A stretch of DNA of 29,674 nucleotides from CAZPQM01 sp964588995 (GTDB lineage Bacteria; Pseudomonadota; Alphaproteobacteria; Rickettsiales; UBA8987), in assembly GCA_964588995.1 (NCBI GenBank), contig CAZPQM010000016.1, positions 1-29,674 on the forward strand, written 5' to 3'. A model generated the notes under the pieces. That model was not told the DNA's origin. It saw only the letters and a program-made list of their open reading frames with translations, and searched no databases. The translations under genes were made by a program, and so were the position numbers. Positions within the stretch are counted from its first letter, which is position 1; each line of letters begins with the position of its first letter. Shown one piece after another: positions 16,143 through 24,701 of the stretch.

Positions 16143-17291
16143 TTACTGCAACTTACCCATCAAATAATAGCTTGCGCGCGCCAGAATACCTTCCAGAAAG
16201 TTGGTTTTTTCGACGGCAGTAGCCGCAACCAAGGGTACGGTTTTAAACTTCTCCCCCTCTTTCAGTACGTGCAATTCCGCAATTTCCTGCCCTTCCCGTA
16301 TCGGCGCGTCAAGCGGACCGGTATAGGAGACTTCCAACTGAATATCTTCCCGCTTGCTTGGGCGGTTCACAACAATAAATTTAACATCTTCCTTAACAGC
16401 AAGCGGCACATTACGCTGCTTACCCAGCCAGACCTCGGCCTGCGATACGCGCTCCCCTGCTTCATAGAGATCAACCATTTTATAGTCCCGGAATGCATGA
16501 TGCACCAGCCGCTCTGCTTCCGCGATACGCGCTTTTGACGTTTCCAGCCCGTTGATCGCCAGAAATACGCGCCGACCATCCTGCTCGGCAGTCACGGTAA
16601 TGCCGTACCCGTTATCTTCCGTGTAGCCGGTTTTAAATCCGTCCACGCCGATATTCCGCGTCAGTAAGCGGTTACGGTTGGATTGTTTAATGCCGTTATA
16701 GGTATATTCCGTTTGTTTGTAGTAATGCATATACTCAGGAAAATCCTGATGAAGCCGCATCGCGAGCGTTACAAGATCTTTCGCGGTCATGTAATGGCCT
16801 TCATCCGGCCACCCGGTCGAATTTTTGAAGTACGAATTCTCTAAACCGATTTTCTTGGCCATGAAATTCATATCTTCGGCGAAATTCTTTTCTGTTCCGG
16901 AAAGCCCCTCCGCAACCACGATGCAGGCATCGTTTCCGGATTGCACGATAATACCCTGCAGCAAATCCTTCACCTTTACATCGTCACCCGCCTTAACGAA
17001 CATTTTCGAGCCGCCTTTGCGCCAGGCGGTTTCGCTTACCGGGAATTTGGTATCCAATGAAATGCGCTCATTTTTTAACGCATCAAACACAAGATAGGCC
17101 GTCATCATCTTGGTCATAGAAGACGGCCCCATCATCACCTCGGCATTTTTATCCAGGAGAACTTCGCCCGTATCAAGATCGACCATGTAAGCATAAGGCG
17201 CCTTGGTCTCAATCATGTTAGCGTACGCCGCGCTCACCAGCGCCACCATGCTTAAACAGACGATCAGACTAATTCGTAAGCATAACTGCAT
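16143..17291 (-). CDS. dacA: D-alanyl-D-alanine carboxypeptidase (penicillin-binding protein 5/6 type)
   Basis: A periplasmic DD-carboxypeptidase that trims the terminal D-Ala from peptidoglycan stems. Counting from the TTG at 17297, the motifs are SMTK (Ser60, Lys63), SGN (120-122) and KTG (222-224), so the serine active site is complete. It has an N-terminal signal peptide ending near AYA-N and a C-terminal beta domain (about 280-350). A final helix, ILARASYYLMGKL, could be an amphipathic membrane anchor. I chose the ATG at 17291 because GGGG lies 7 bases upstream; the TTG two codons earlier is possible. The start lies inside the rlpA gene (23-base overlap). Confidence 0.93.
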   Translation of the reverse strand: MQLCLRISLIVCLSMVALVSAAYANMIETKAPYAYMVDLDTGEVLLDKNAEVMMGPSSMTKMMTAYLVFDALKNERISLDTKFPVSETAWRKGGSKMFVKAGDDVKVKDLLQGIIVQSGNDACIVVAEGLSGTEKNFAEDMNFMAKKIGLENSYFKNSTGWPDEGHYMTAKDLVTLAMRLHQDFPEYMHYYKQTEYTYNGIKQSNRNRLLTRNIGVDGFKTGYTEDNGYGITVTAEQDGRRVFLAINGLETSKARIAEAERLVHHAFRDYKMVDLYEAGERVSQAEVWLGKQRNVPLAVKEDVKFIVVNRPSKREDIQLEVSYTGPLDAPIREGQEIAELHVLKEGEKFKTVPLVAATAVEKTNFLEGILARASYYLMGKLQ

Positions 17292-18141
17292 CCGCAAACC
17301 CCAATTGATAAATTCTATTCAATACCTGCTCGGCATCATTAGCCTTCATGTAGGGACCAACATGCACTTTATACAACGGTTGACCACCCTCTTCCTGCTT
17401 TAAGAGAGCAACATGCGCATGCCGACGGATTTTGTCAACCACGCTGCGCGCGTTGTTATACATTGAAAACGCGCCGACCTGAATGTAATGCGTATCTGTT
17501 TCCTGCTGCGCGCTAGCGGAAGGAGATTTCTCCTCCTTTCGGAGCGCGTCATATCCGGGCAACGCTTTTTCTTCCAATGTCTGCAGCGCCGCCGTTCGCA
17601 CGCGCTTATCCACAAACAGCGCCTCACTCTCATCATCCAGATATTGCACCCGGACGCGCGCCGTGCCTTGGCCAATCATGTCCAGCTTCTGCGCAGCCTT
17701 TTTTGATAGATCAATGATGCGATTCCGCGCAAAAGGCCCGCGGTCATTGATTCGCACTTTAACGGATTTCCCGTTTTCCAGATTCGTAACCCGTACAATG
17801 CTCGGCATGGGTAGGGTGGGATGCGCAGCCGTCATATCGTACTTATTAAAGCGCTCGCCGTTAGCCGTCCGCTTACGGTGGAATTTTGGGCCGTACCACG
17901 AAGCAATACCGGTTTTATCGTACGTATAATCTTCTTTCGGTACGTACCAAACGCCATTTATTTTGTAAGGCAGACCGACTTTATAATAACCGCCGAAGCT
18001 CTGCTTCAGTTTACGCGTATTAATACGCGCCTTTTCGCTGTAACCTTTGTGTACTTTAGTATCACCGCCCCAACTGCAGGCGGAAAAAGGAAACGCCATC
18101 ACACAGAACGAGAATATAAGCAGCGTGCTAGTGAATCGCAT
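17269..18141 (-). CDS. rlpA: RlpA-type septal lytic transglycosylase with SPOR domain, probable lipoprotein
   Basis: The 290-aa protein begins with a signal sequence and a likely lipobox (FSAC, Cys22). A double-psi beta-barrel (about 76-168) follows, with GIASWYGPKFHRKRTANGE and the segment VKVRINDRGPF that holds the catalytic Asp. The C-terminal SPOR domain (about 217-290) starts at HYIQVGAF and binds denuded glycan at division sites. It overlaps mltB by 14 bases and dacA by 23, placing three peptidoglycan enzymes in one coupled unit. The lipobox has Phe where Leu is usual, so lipidation is likely but not certain. Confidence 0.92.
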   Translation of the reverse strand: MRFTSTLLIFSFCVMAFPFSACSWGGDTKVHKGYSEKARINTRKLKQSFGGYYKVGLPYKINGVWYVPKEDYTYDKTGIASWYGPKFHRKRTANGERFNKYDMTAAHPTLPMPSIVRVTNLENGKSVKVRINDRGPFARNRIIDLSKKAAQKLDMIGQGTARVRVQYLDDESEALFVDKRVRTAALQTLEEKALPGYDALRKEEKSPSASAQQETDTHYIQVGAFSMYNNARSVVDKIRRHAHVALLKQEEGGQPLYKVHVGPYMKANDAEQVLNRIYQLGFADAVMLTN

Positions 18142-19111
18142 CGGCCAGTGTCCCTACAGCAGTCGCAAAATAGGTTGAACGGTTCCAACGCATGATAGCG
18201 CGGAAATTGTCATACACCAGATGTGCATTCTCAAGCTTATCATTCGGCAGAATGAGTGACGGATTAAATCCGGTTACTTTCGGCAAGGGCTTCCCGTTTT
18301 CACGGCGAACGCCAAGATCATTCCATTCCTGCATGGTGAGCGTAATTTTCAAGTCCGCCAGCGATGTATCGAATCCGGCGGGTACGCTTACTTTACGCCC
18401 CCAGGTTTCATCATCGTTCCAGCCGACCGAGGCGAGGTAATTTGCTATTGATGCAAAGGCATCCGGCTTGCTGCTCCAAATATCTTTATGCCCATCATTA
18501 TCGTAATCGACAGCATAGGAAAGGAAGCTGGACGGCATGAACTGCGTTTGCCCCATGGCGCCGGCCCAGGAGCCTTTCATATTCTCGGGCTCAATGTGCC
18601 CCTGCTCAATAATCTGCAGCGCATTTATAAGTTCTTTCTCAAAAAATTCGCCACGCCTACCTTCAAAGGCGAGTGTTGCCAGCGCTTCGGGTACGTGAAA
18701 CGAGCCCATACGTGCGCCGAAGTCCGACTCAATCCCCCATAACGCCACGATAAAACGCGGCTGGACGCCGTATTTCTGGCCGACCTCATCCAGAAGCGCT
18801 TTATTCTGTTGATACATACGGGTTGCTTTGCGAACACGGCTGGCGGGAATGACGCGTTGTAAATATTCATCAAACGTGATGGTGCCTTCCGGCTGTTTGC
18901 GGTCCAACTCGATGATACGATTAACCGGCTGTATGCCTGCAAGCGCCTCTTTAAGCGTAGCATCCGAAATATTCTGCTTTCTGGCACGCTGTTTAAATTG
19001 CTCAAGCCAGGCATTAAATTCGGTAACGGACAAAGAAACCTCTTCCGCATGGGATAGAGGAATGGACGCGGATAACGCCAGAAGTGCCACTGCGAATAAA
19101 ACCCTGAACAT
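18128..19111 (-). CDS. Lytic murein transglycosylase B-like protein
   Basis: A periplasmic MltB-family (SLT type 3) enzyme that cleaves peptidoglycan glycan strands. The 327-aa protein has a signal peptide (1-22, ending SHA), the catalytic Glu128 in ALWGIESDFG, the segment GSWAGAMGQTQFMPSSF, and DYDNDGHKDIW followed by IANYLASVGW, all standard for the family. There is no lipobox, so this is a soluble periplasmic form, and no C-terminal peptidoglycan-binding domain is seen. GGGG lies 5 bases before the ATG. It is the first gene of the run leading through rlpA, dacA, tmk, holB and metG, so the operon promoter should lie in 19112-19214. Confidence 0.92.
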   Translation of the reverse strand: MFRVLFAVALLALSASIPLSHAEEVSLSVTEFNAWLEQFKQRARKQNISDATLKEALAGIQPVNRIIELDRKQPEGTITFDEYLQRVIPASRVRKATRMYQQNKALLDEVGQKYGVQPRFIVALWGIESDFGARMGSFHVPEALATLAFEGRRGEFFEKELINALQIIEQGHIEPENMKGSWAGAMGQTQFMPSSFLSYAVDYDNDGHKDIWSSKPDAFASIANYLASVGWNDDETWGRKVSVPAGFDTSLADLKITLTMQEWNDLGVRRENGKPLPKVTGFNPSLILPNDKLENAHLVYDNFRAIMRWNRSTYFATAVGTLADAIH

Positions 19112-19214
19112 AGTTACCCCTGTTCTTTCAACAAACCCATCATACCGTTTCGCATACTAGCCGCATTTTTTGCCGCTTGCAACGCCTGTTTTCAGACTGT
19201 ATGCAGGCGATGCT

Positions 19215-20339
19215 ATGTTTATCTCCCATCGACTTACCCAATTATTGCGCGGCGAAGTGCCAGCGTCTGATAAAGGCGGGCACGTTACCGTTTCAGGTCA
19301 GCCATTTCTTGTGGATGGCGATGTCGCGGAGGCGGTAAGCGCCTATCTCTCCACCTATTTTCGCAATCTACCAGCTGTGCTGATCGCCGATGAGAACACC
19401 TACACGTTAGGCGGGGAAGAGTTGGAAAAGCGGCTATCACAACTACAGACCCTCGTACTGAATCAACCTGAAGCGACACTCAGCACGGCTAAACAGCTCA
19501 CTCGCGCTGTTCAGGATGCGGGTATACTGATCGCGATTGGTAGCGGCACACTAAATGATCTCTGTAAATATGCAGCCGCGAAACTGGATATACCGTATAT
19601 TATTATAGCGAGTGCGCCTTCAATGAATGGCTACGTTTCGCCTACAAGCTCATTGGAAAAGGATGGTATAAAAACGTCTCGCGCTACTAAAGCGCCGGAT
19701 GCGGTGTTTATGGACATGGCCGTCATGGCCAGTGCGCCGGACCGCCTTATTCGCTCCGGATTTGGGGATTCCATCTGCCGCACGACTGCACAAGCCGACT
19801 GGCTGCTTTCGCATCTTGTGCAGAATACGCCCTACAGCGACCTCCCCTTCTGGCTGCTTCAGGAAATCGAGCCGGAGCTAATCCATAATGCCTCTCTGCT
19901 AATGCTTAAGGATAAACGCGCATTACAATTACTCTGCGAAACATTACTTCTCTCGGGCTACGGCATGCAAATCGCGGAGGGCTCCTATCCGGCCAGTCAG
20001 GGCGAGCATATCCTCGCGCACTACATGGATCAGCATGACCCTGCAGCTGTTTTTCACGGTGAAGCGATTGCGGTCACGGCCCTGACGATGAGTGAGATAC
20101 AGCGCCGCCTGCTCGGTACGCTTCCGAACGAAGTACAAACCCGCCTCTTGCCCGTCATGCTGGAAACGCATGTTATTGAGAATGCAATCAAAGCCGTTGG
20201 GCTGGCAACGCATCCTAAAGCACTCGGCTGGAATGAAACGACCTACCGGCGTGCCATTCGCGAGGCTTACAAGCTGCGCGAGCGCTACGGCTTTCTTAAC
20301 CTGCTCGCACAAGCGCAGAATCAGGCGGCTTCAAATTGA
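19215..20339 (+). CDS. Iron-containing-alcohol-dehydrogenase-type protein resembling sn-glycerol-1-phosphate dehydrogenase (EgsA/AraM)
   Basis: The product (374 aa from the ATG at 19215) resembles the G1P dehydrogenase / AraM group. It has the nucleotide-binding segment IAIGSGTLNDLCKYAA, then PSMNGYVSPTSS, GFGDSICRTTAQADWLLSH with the Asp metal ligand, and SQGEHILAHYMD and HGEAIAV supplying the His ligands. Characterised members reduce dihydroxyacetone phosphate to sn-glycerol-1-phosphate, the archaeal stereoisomer. The frame is open to a TTG at 19170, but the ATG with an upstream AGGCG is a better start. It is divergent from mltB and 60 bases upstream of acs. The substrate assignment is inferred from motifs only. 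Confidence 0.8.
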   Translation: MFISHRLTQLLRGEVPASDKGGHVTVSGQPFLVDGDVAEAVSAYLSTYFRNLPAVLIADENTYTLGGEELEKRLSQLQTLVLNQPEATLSTAKQLTRAVQDAGILIAIGSGTLNDLCKYAAAKLDIPYIIIASAPSMNGYVSPTSSLEKDGIKTSRATKAPDAVFMDMAVMASAPDRLIRSGFGDSICRTTAQADWLLSHLVQNTPYSDLPFWLLQEIEPELIHNASLLMLKDKRALQLLCETLLLSGYGMQIAEGSYPASQGEHILAHYMDQHDPAAVFHGEAIAVTALTMSEIQRRLLGTLPNEVQTRLLPVMLETHVIENAIKAVGLATHPKALGWNETTYRRAIREAYKLRERYGFLNLLAQAQNQAASN

Positions 20340-20343
20340 CAGA

Positions 20344-20360
20344 TGCCATTTATCATGGCA
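20344..20360. other. Short perfect hairpin upstream of acs
   Basis: TGCCAT (20344-20349) and ATGGCA (20355-20360) form a 6-bp stem around TTATC, 5 bases after the preceding stop codon. It has no following T tract, so it is not a canonical intrinsic terminator. It could be an mRNA 3'-end or a leader structure. Confidence 0.35.
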
Positions 20361-20399
20361 AACCCCTAAGATACGATATTACAGTCTTTGGAGGTCATA

Positions 20400-22361
20400 A
20401 TGGGTAAAAGCGCGTTTCAGGAAAAAGAAGATACGACAATCTTTGAATTTACCCGGGAGGGCCGCAAACCCCTTATCGATCGCGCAAGCTATGAACGCCT
20501 CTATCAGGAGTCGATTAGTGATCCGGCAGCGTTTTGGGCCCACCAAGCTGGTCGGCTGGACTGGTTCAAAAAGTGGGATGATGTGAAAGACACGTCATTT
20601 ACGGGCGACATCAACATTAAATGGTTTGACGGCGCTAAGCTCAATGCCTGCTATAATTGTGTTGACCGGCACCTGCCTCAGCGTGCCCGCGATACCGCGA
20701 TAATCTGGGAGGGCGACAATCCGGAAGAGAGCGAGCATATATCCTACCAGACCTTATTCAGTGAGGTGTGCCGCTTTGCCAATGTGCTGAAATCAATGGG
20801 TATTAAAAAAGGGGATGTCGTCACTATTTATATGCCGATGGTACCCGAAGCGGCCTACGCTATGCTGGCGTGCGCGCGCATCGGCGCGGTACATTCCGTC
20901 GTGTTTGGAGGATTCTCGCCGGAGTCACTCAAGAACCGCGTGGTCGATTGCGGCAGCAAGCTGATCATCACCGCCAATGAGGGAGTACGCGGCGGTAAAA
21001 CCATTCCACTTAAAGCCAATGTGGATGAGGCATTGCAGCGCGAGGATTCAGACAAAGTCATGACGCTGGTTATCAAGCGCACCGATGCGAATACCAAAAT
21101 GAATCAGGAGCGGGATTACTGGTATGATGAGCTGGCTAATCACGTCTCCGATACATGCCGCGCCGAAGAGATGGATGCGGAAGACCCGCTCTTTATCCTT
21201 TACACCTCGGGTTCCACCGGGAAGCCAAAAGGCGTACAGCACACCACTGGCGGATACATGGTCTACACCGCCCTCACCCATGAGCTCACCTTTGATTATA
21301 AACCCGGTGATATTTACTGGTGCGCCGCCGATGTCGGCTGGATCACCGGCCATAGCTATATCCTATATGGACCGCTCGCGAATGGCGCTACCACCCTCAT
21401 GTTTGAGGGCGTGCCGACTTATCCCGATGCAAGTCGTTTCTGGCAGGTCGTGGATAAGCATAAGGTGAATATTTTTTACACCGCACCAACTGCCATCCGC
21501 GCACTGATGGGTAAAGGCGATGCGTTTGTTACAAAAACGAAGCGTTCCTCGCTAAAGATTCTGGGTACGGTGGGTGAGCCGATTAACCCGGAAGCCTGGC
21601 GCTGGTATTATAATGTGGTTGGCGATGCTCGCTGCCCCATCGTCGACACGTGGTGGCAGACGGAAACCGGCGGCTTCATGATTACGCCCCTGCCCTATGC
21701 CACGCCGCAAAAACCCGGCTCGGCCACGCTTCCCTTCTTCGGGGTGCAACCGGTACTACTGGATAATGAAGGCAACGAGATTGAAGGCGAAGGCGCGGGT
21801 AATCTCTGCTTCAAAGATTCCTGGCCCGGACAGATGCGCACGGTCCGCGGGGATCATGCACGCTTCAAAGAAACCTATTTCAGCAAGTTCCCCGGCTATT
21901 ACTTCTCCGGCGACGGTGCCCGGCGCGATGCTGACGGCTATTACTGGATTACCGGGCGTGTTGATGATGTACTGAACGTCTCCGGTCACCGGATGGGTAC
22001 GGCAGAAATTGAAAGCGCACTGGTAGAACACGAGGCCGTGTCCGAAGCGGCTGTGGTGGGATTCCCACATGAGATCAAAGGTCAGGGGATCTATGCCTAT
22101 GTTACGCTAAAGGGTGGCACCGAGCCGAATGAGCAGCTGCAACAGGAACTGGAAGCAATCGTAACCGAAGAAATTGGGAAAATTGCGAAGCCGGATCATA
22201 TCCACTTTACCCCTGACCTCCCCAAAACACGCTCGGGCAAAATTATGCGTCGCATTTTACGCAAGATTGCAAGCGGTGAAACGGATCAGCTCGGTGATAC
22301 CAGTACGCTGCTGAACCCGGAGATCGTTGAGCAGTTGATCGAGGCTTCTCCACACAGCTAA
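20400..22361 (+). CDS. acs: Acetyl-coenzyme A synthetase
   Basis: Activates acetate to acetyl-CoA through an acetyl-AMP intermediate. The 653-aa length is standard. Visible motifs are the adenylate-forming P-loop YTSGSTGKPKG, DVGWITGHSYI, TWWQTETGG, the hinge-region segment YYWITGRVDDVLNVSGHR, and the C-terminal KTRSGKIMRR. The Lys of SGK is the catalytic residue regulated by acetylation in known enzymes. The start ATG has an ideal GGAGG 5 bases upstream. It follows the EgsA-like gene on the same strand. It implies use of acetate as a carbon source, unlike highly reduced Rickettsiales. Confidence 0.97.
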   Translation: MGKSAFQEKEDTTIFEFTREGRKPLIDRASYERLYQESISDPAAFWAHQAGRLDWFKKWDDVKDTSFTGDINIKWFDGAKLNACYNCVDRHLPQRARDTAIIWEGDNPEESEHISYQTLFSEVCRFANVLKSMGIKKGDVVTIYMPMVPEAAYAMLACARIGAVHSVVFGGFSPESLKNRVVDCGSKLIITANEGVRGGKTIPLKANVDEALQREDSDKVMTLVIKRTDANTKMNQERDYWYDELANHVSDTCRAEEMDAEDPLFILYTSGSTGKPKGVQHTTGGYMVYTALTHELTFDYKPGDIYWCAADVGWITGHSYILYGPLANGATTLMFEGVPTYPDASRFWQVVDKHKVNIFYTAPTAIRALMGKGDAFVTKTKRSSLKILGTVGEPINPEAWRWYYNVVGDARCPIVDTWWQTETGGFMITPLPYATPQKPGSATLPFFGVQPVLLDNEGNEIEGEGAGNLCFKDSWPGQMRTVRGDHARFKETYFSKFPGYYFSGDGARRDADGYYWITGRVDDVLNVSGHRMGTAEIESALVEHEAVSEAAVVGFPHEIKGQGIYAYVTLKGGTEPNEQLQQELEAIVTEEIGKIAKPDHIHFTPDLPKTRSGKIMRRILRKIASGETDQLGDTSTLLNPEIVEQLIEASPHS

Positions 22362-22392
22362 TTCGTATTACATTGAAACACACTTCATCCAA

Positions 22393-22423
22393 TTGATATA
22401 TAGTGCGCTTTATCCGGTATAAA
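22393..22423 (+). promoter_or_regulatory. Possible promoter of divK-pleD
   Basis: TTGATA (22393-22398) and TATAAA (22418-22423) are separated by 19 bases, longer than ideal. They lie in the acs-divK gap, about 40 bases before divK. I see no TTAA-N7-TTAA box here. This is a weak call. Confidence 0.25.
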
Positions 22424-22464
22424 CACTTTTCATTTTTCCGTAATTCCGCCATACTATCTTTATT

Positions 22465-22851
22465 ATGGGACAAAAACAACATCAGACCGTCCTGATCGTG
22501 GAAGATAACGATCTGAACCTGAAACTATTTCAGGATATTTTGTCTGCGCATGAATTGAAAACGGTGGAAACACGCGATGGCGCAAAGGCGATCGAACTTG
22601 CACACGAAATCAAACCTGCGCTGATTATTATGGATATTCAGCTGCCCAATATTTCCGGCATTGAATTGATTAAACAGCTAAAAGCGGATGAAAATACAAA
22701 GGATATTCCCATCATTGCTGTGACCGCGTTCGCAATGCAGGAGGACGAATCAAAGATTATGGCCGCCGGATGCGAGGATTATCTTGCCAAGCCTATTTCC
22801 ATCGTGCCATTTATAGAAACGGTGCAGAAACATTTAATTTCCAAGGGGTAA
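22465..22851 (+). CDS. divK: Single-domain response regulator DivK
   Basis: A stand-alone receiver domain of 128 aa. In Caulobacter, phospho-DivK inhibits CckA and so lowers CtrA activity, controlling cell polarity and cycle. The phosphorylation pocket is complete: Glu13/Asp14, the acceptor Asp57 in IIMDIQLP, Thr87 and Lys109 in AKP. The MDIQLPNISG segment and the immediate linkage to pleD (10-base gap) favour DivK over other single-domain regulators. There is no clear Shine-Dalgarno before the ATG. The presence of CtrA-like boxes elsewhere in the window fits a CtrA network. Confidence 0.9.
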   Translation: MGQKQHQTVLIVEDNDLNLKLFQDILSAHELKTVETRDGAKAIELAHEIKPALIIMDIQLPNISGIELIKQLKADENTKDIPIIAVTAFAMQEDESKIMAAGCEDYLAKPISIVPFIETVQKHLISKG

Positions 22852-22861
22852 TACTGGGGGC

Positions 22862-24259
22862 ATGACAGGACGCATTCTGGTTGTTGACGATGTGCAGCAA
22901 AATGTACGTTTGCTGGAAGCCAAGCTGTCCAGCGAATACTACACCGTGCTTTCCTGCTTTTCAGGTGTTGAAGCTCTCGAAAAAGTTAAAGACTTCATGC
23001 CGGATGTGATCCTGCTCGATGTAATGATGCCGGAAATGGATGGGTTTGAAACCTGCCGACGCTTGAAGGCCGACCCGGAAACTGCTCATATCCCCGTAGT
23101 GATGGTAACGGCGCTGAGCGAACAGGAGGATCGCGTCACAGGACTTGAGGCCGGCGCCACCGACTTTATTACCAAGCCGATTGATGAGGTGCACTTATTT
23201 GCGCGGGTCAAATCGCTGGTGCGGGTTAAAATGATGCTGGATGAACTCCGCATGCGCGACAAAACCGGCGCCCAGTTTGGTCTGACCGGCAATGCGGCAG
23301 AAGAAAGCATGCGGCATGTGACTGGCACTATACTCGTGATTGACGATGACCGAATTCAGTCCAGAAAAGTCGAAGAAGCCTTGCAGGATCACGGGCATCG
23401 TATTGTCATTGAAGAAGATCCCGAACGTGCTATCAGCCTGGTTGGTCAACAGCAGTTTGATCTGGTTGTTATCAGCACCATGCTGGATGAAATTGATGGC
23501 ATACGGCTCGGCATGCAGATTTTAACGCAGGAAAATAACCGCAATCTGCCTATCATGATTATTATTGACGAGCATGAGAAACCGCTACTTGCCAAGGCGT
23601 TGGAAGTTGGCGTGGACGATTACGTCATGACGCCGGTGGACGCCAACGAGTTGAAAGCACGTGCCGCTACCCAGATACGGCGCAAACATTATCAGGATGC
23701 GCTCAAAGCGAATTATGAAGCGAGCATTTCTGCTGCTGTAATGGATAGTCTGACCAAACTCTATAACCGGCGTTATCTGGACGCTCACCTGACCAATATT
23801 GTCGAAGAAGCCAAGCAAAAACATGCCGAGCTTTCGCTGATGACGATTGATATCGACCATTTCAAGGCGGTCAATGATCATCCCGGATGGGGTCACCATA
23901 TTGGCGATGAAGTCCTCCAGCAAGTGGCAGACCGTATTAAGCACAGCGTGCGCTCGACCGATCTCGCGACCCGCCCCGGTGGAGAAGAATTCGTCATTCT
24001 TATGCCGGGAACCGGGCTGGAAACTGCGTTGATGGTTGCAGAACGTACACGGCAGATGATGGCGAATACGCCGTTTCAGATTTCCGCTGACCCGCATCAG
24101 ATTCAATGCACCGTCAGTATCGGGGTATCGGCGCTTCTGGGTCCGGAAGACAGTGCCGCCGCCCTGCTCAAGCGCTCCGACGAGGCGCTCTATCGTGCGA
24201 AGGACGAAGGACGCAATCGGGTAATCACGATTCAAGGCATCCCGCCACGTGCTGGTTGA
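22862..24259 (+). CDS. pleD: PleD-type diguanylate cyclase (REC-REC-GGDEF)
   Basis: Makes cyclic di-GMP when phosphorylated; in Caulobacter it drives the swarmer-to-stalked transition. The 465-aa protein has receiver 1 (1-120) with acceptor Asp53 (LLDVMMP), Thr83 and Lys105. Receiver 2 (about 155-270) has Ser205 where the acceptor Asp should be, so it is a non-phosphorylated adaptor, as in known PleD. The GGDEF domain (about 290-460) has GGEEF (373-377), an intact catalytic site, and the inhibitory I-site RSTD (364-367) exactly five residues before it. The loop NDHPGWGHHIGD looks about two residues longer than the usual NDTYGHDIGD. GGGG precedes the ATG. It overlaps ruvX by 11 bases. Confidence 0.94.
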   Translation: MTGRILVVDDVQQNVRLLEAKLSSEYYTVLSCFSGVEALEKVKDFMPDVILLDVMMPEMDGFETCRRLKADPETAHIPVVMVTALSEQEDRVTGLEAGATDFITKPIDEVHLFARVKSLVRVKMMLDELRMRDKTGAQFGLTGNAAEESMRHVTGTILVIDDDRIQSRKVEEALQDHGHRIVIEEDPERAISLVGQQQFDLVVISTMLDEIDGIRLGMQILTQENNRNLPIMIIIDEHEKPLLAKALEVGVDDYVMTPVDANELKARAATQIRRKHYQDALKANYEASISAAVMDSLTKLYNRRYLDAHLTNIVEEAKQKHAELSLMTIDIDHFKAVNDHPGWGHHIGDEVLQQVADRIKHSVRSTDLATRPGGEEFVILMPGTGLETALMVAERTRQMMANTPFQISADPHQIQCTVSIGVSALLGPEDSAAALLKRSDEALYRAKDEGRNRVITIQGIPPRAG

Positions 24260-24701
24260 TTCTACGGACGACTTTTTAAGGCAAACCCAGCATAAACGCC
24301 TGCTTGGTTTGGACATCGGCACAAAAACCATCGGCCTAGCCATGAGTGATGCGCTACATACCATTGCCAGCCCTTTGGAAACCATTAAACGCAAGCAATT
24401 TACGAAAGATGTAGAACGGCTGTTTTCACTGATCGATGAATATGAAATCGGCGGGCTGGTCATCGGTCTGCCACTCAATATGGATGGCTCAGAGGGGCCG
24501 AAATGCCAGTCGGTTCGCCAGTTTGGCCGCAACGTACTCAAGCAGCGGGATATCCCGATCTATTTTCAGGATGAACGGCTTTCGACCGTCGCCGTGCGTC
24601 ATACGTTAGAAGAAGCCGATTTATCGCATGATAAGCGCGCCGAACTGGTCGATAAAATGGCCGCCAGCTACATTTTGCAGGGCGTCTTGGACGGGGGTTA
24701 G
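24249..24701 (+). CDS. ruvX: Putative pre-16S rRNA nuclease / Holliday junction resolvase-like YqgF
   Basis: A 150-aa RNase H-fold protein of the YqgF/RuvX family, implicated in 16S rRNA 5' maturation. It shows the first catalytic Asp in GLDIGTKTIGLAMSD, the segment IGLPLNMDGSEGP, and the DERLSTVAV segment with the later acidic DKMAASYILQ. The start is GTG inside the end of pleD (11-base overlap), so it is probably translated by coupling. Its stop codon overlaps that of the convergent lysozyme-like gene by three bases. Confidence 0.92.
   Translation: MLVDSTDDFLRQTQHKRLLGLDIGTKTIGLAMSDALHTIASPLETIKRKQFTKDVERLFSLIDEYEIGGLVIGLPLNMDGSEGPKCQSVRQFGRNVLKQRDIPIYFQDERLSTVAVRHTLEEADLSHDKRAELVDKMAASYILQGVLDGG

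Noticed and set aside
20344..20360. Intrinsic terminator after the EgsA-like gene
   Set aside because: A perfect 6-bp stem exists but no T tract follows, so it is listed only as a hairpin.
23585..24541. Long minus-strand ORF (318 codons) opposite pleD and ruvX
   Set aside because: It spans two real genes on the other strand and shows no domain pattern.
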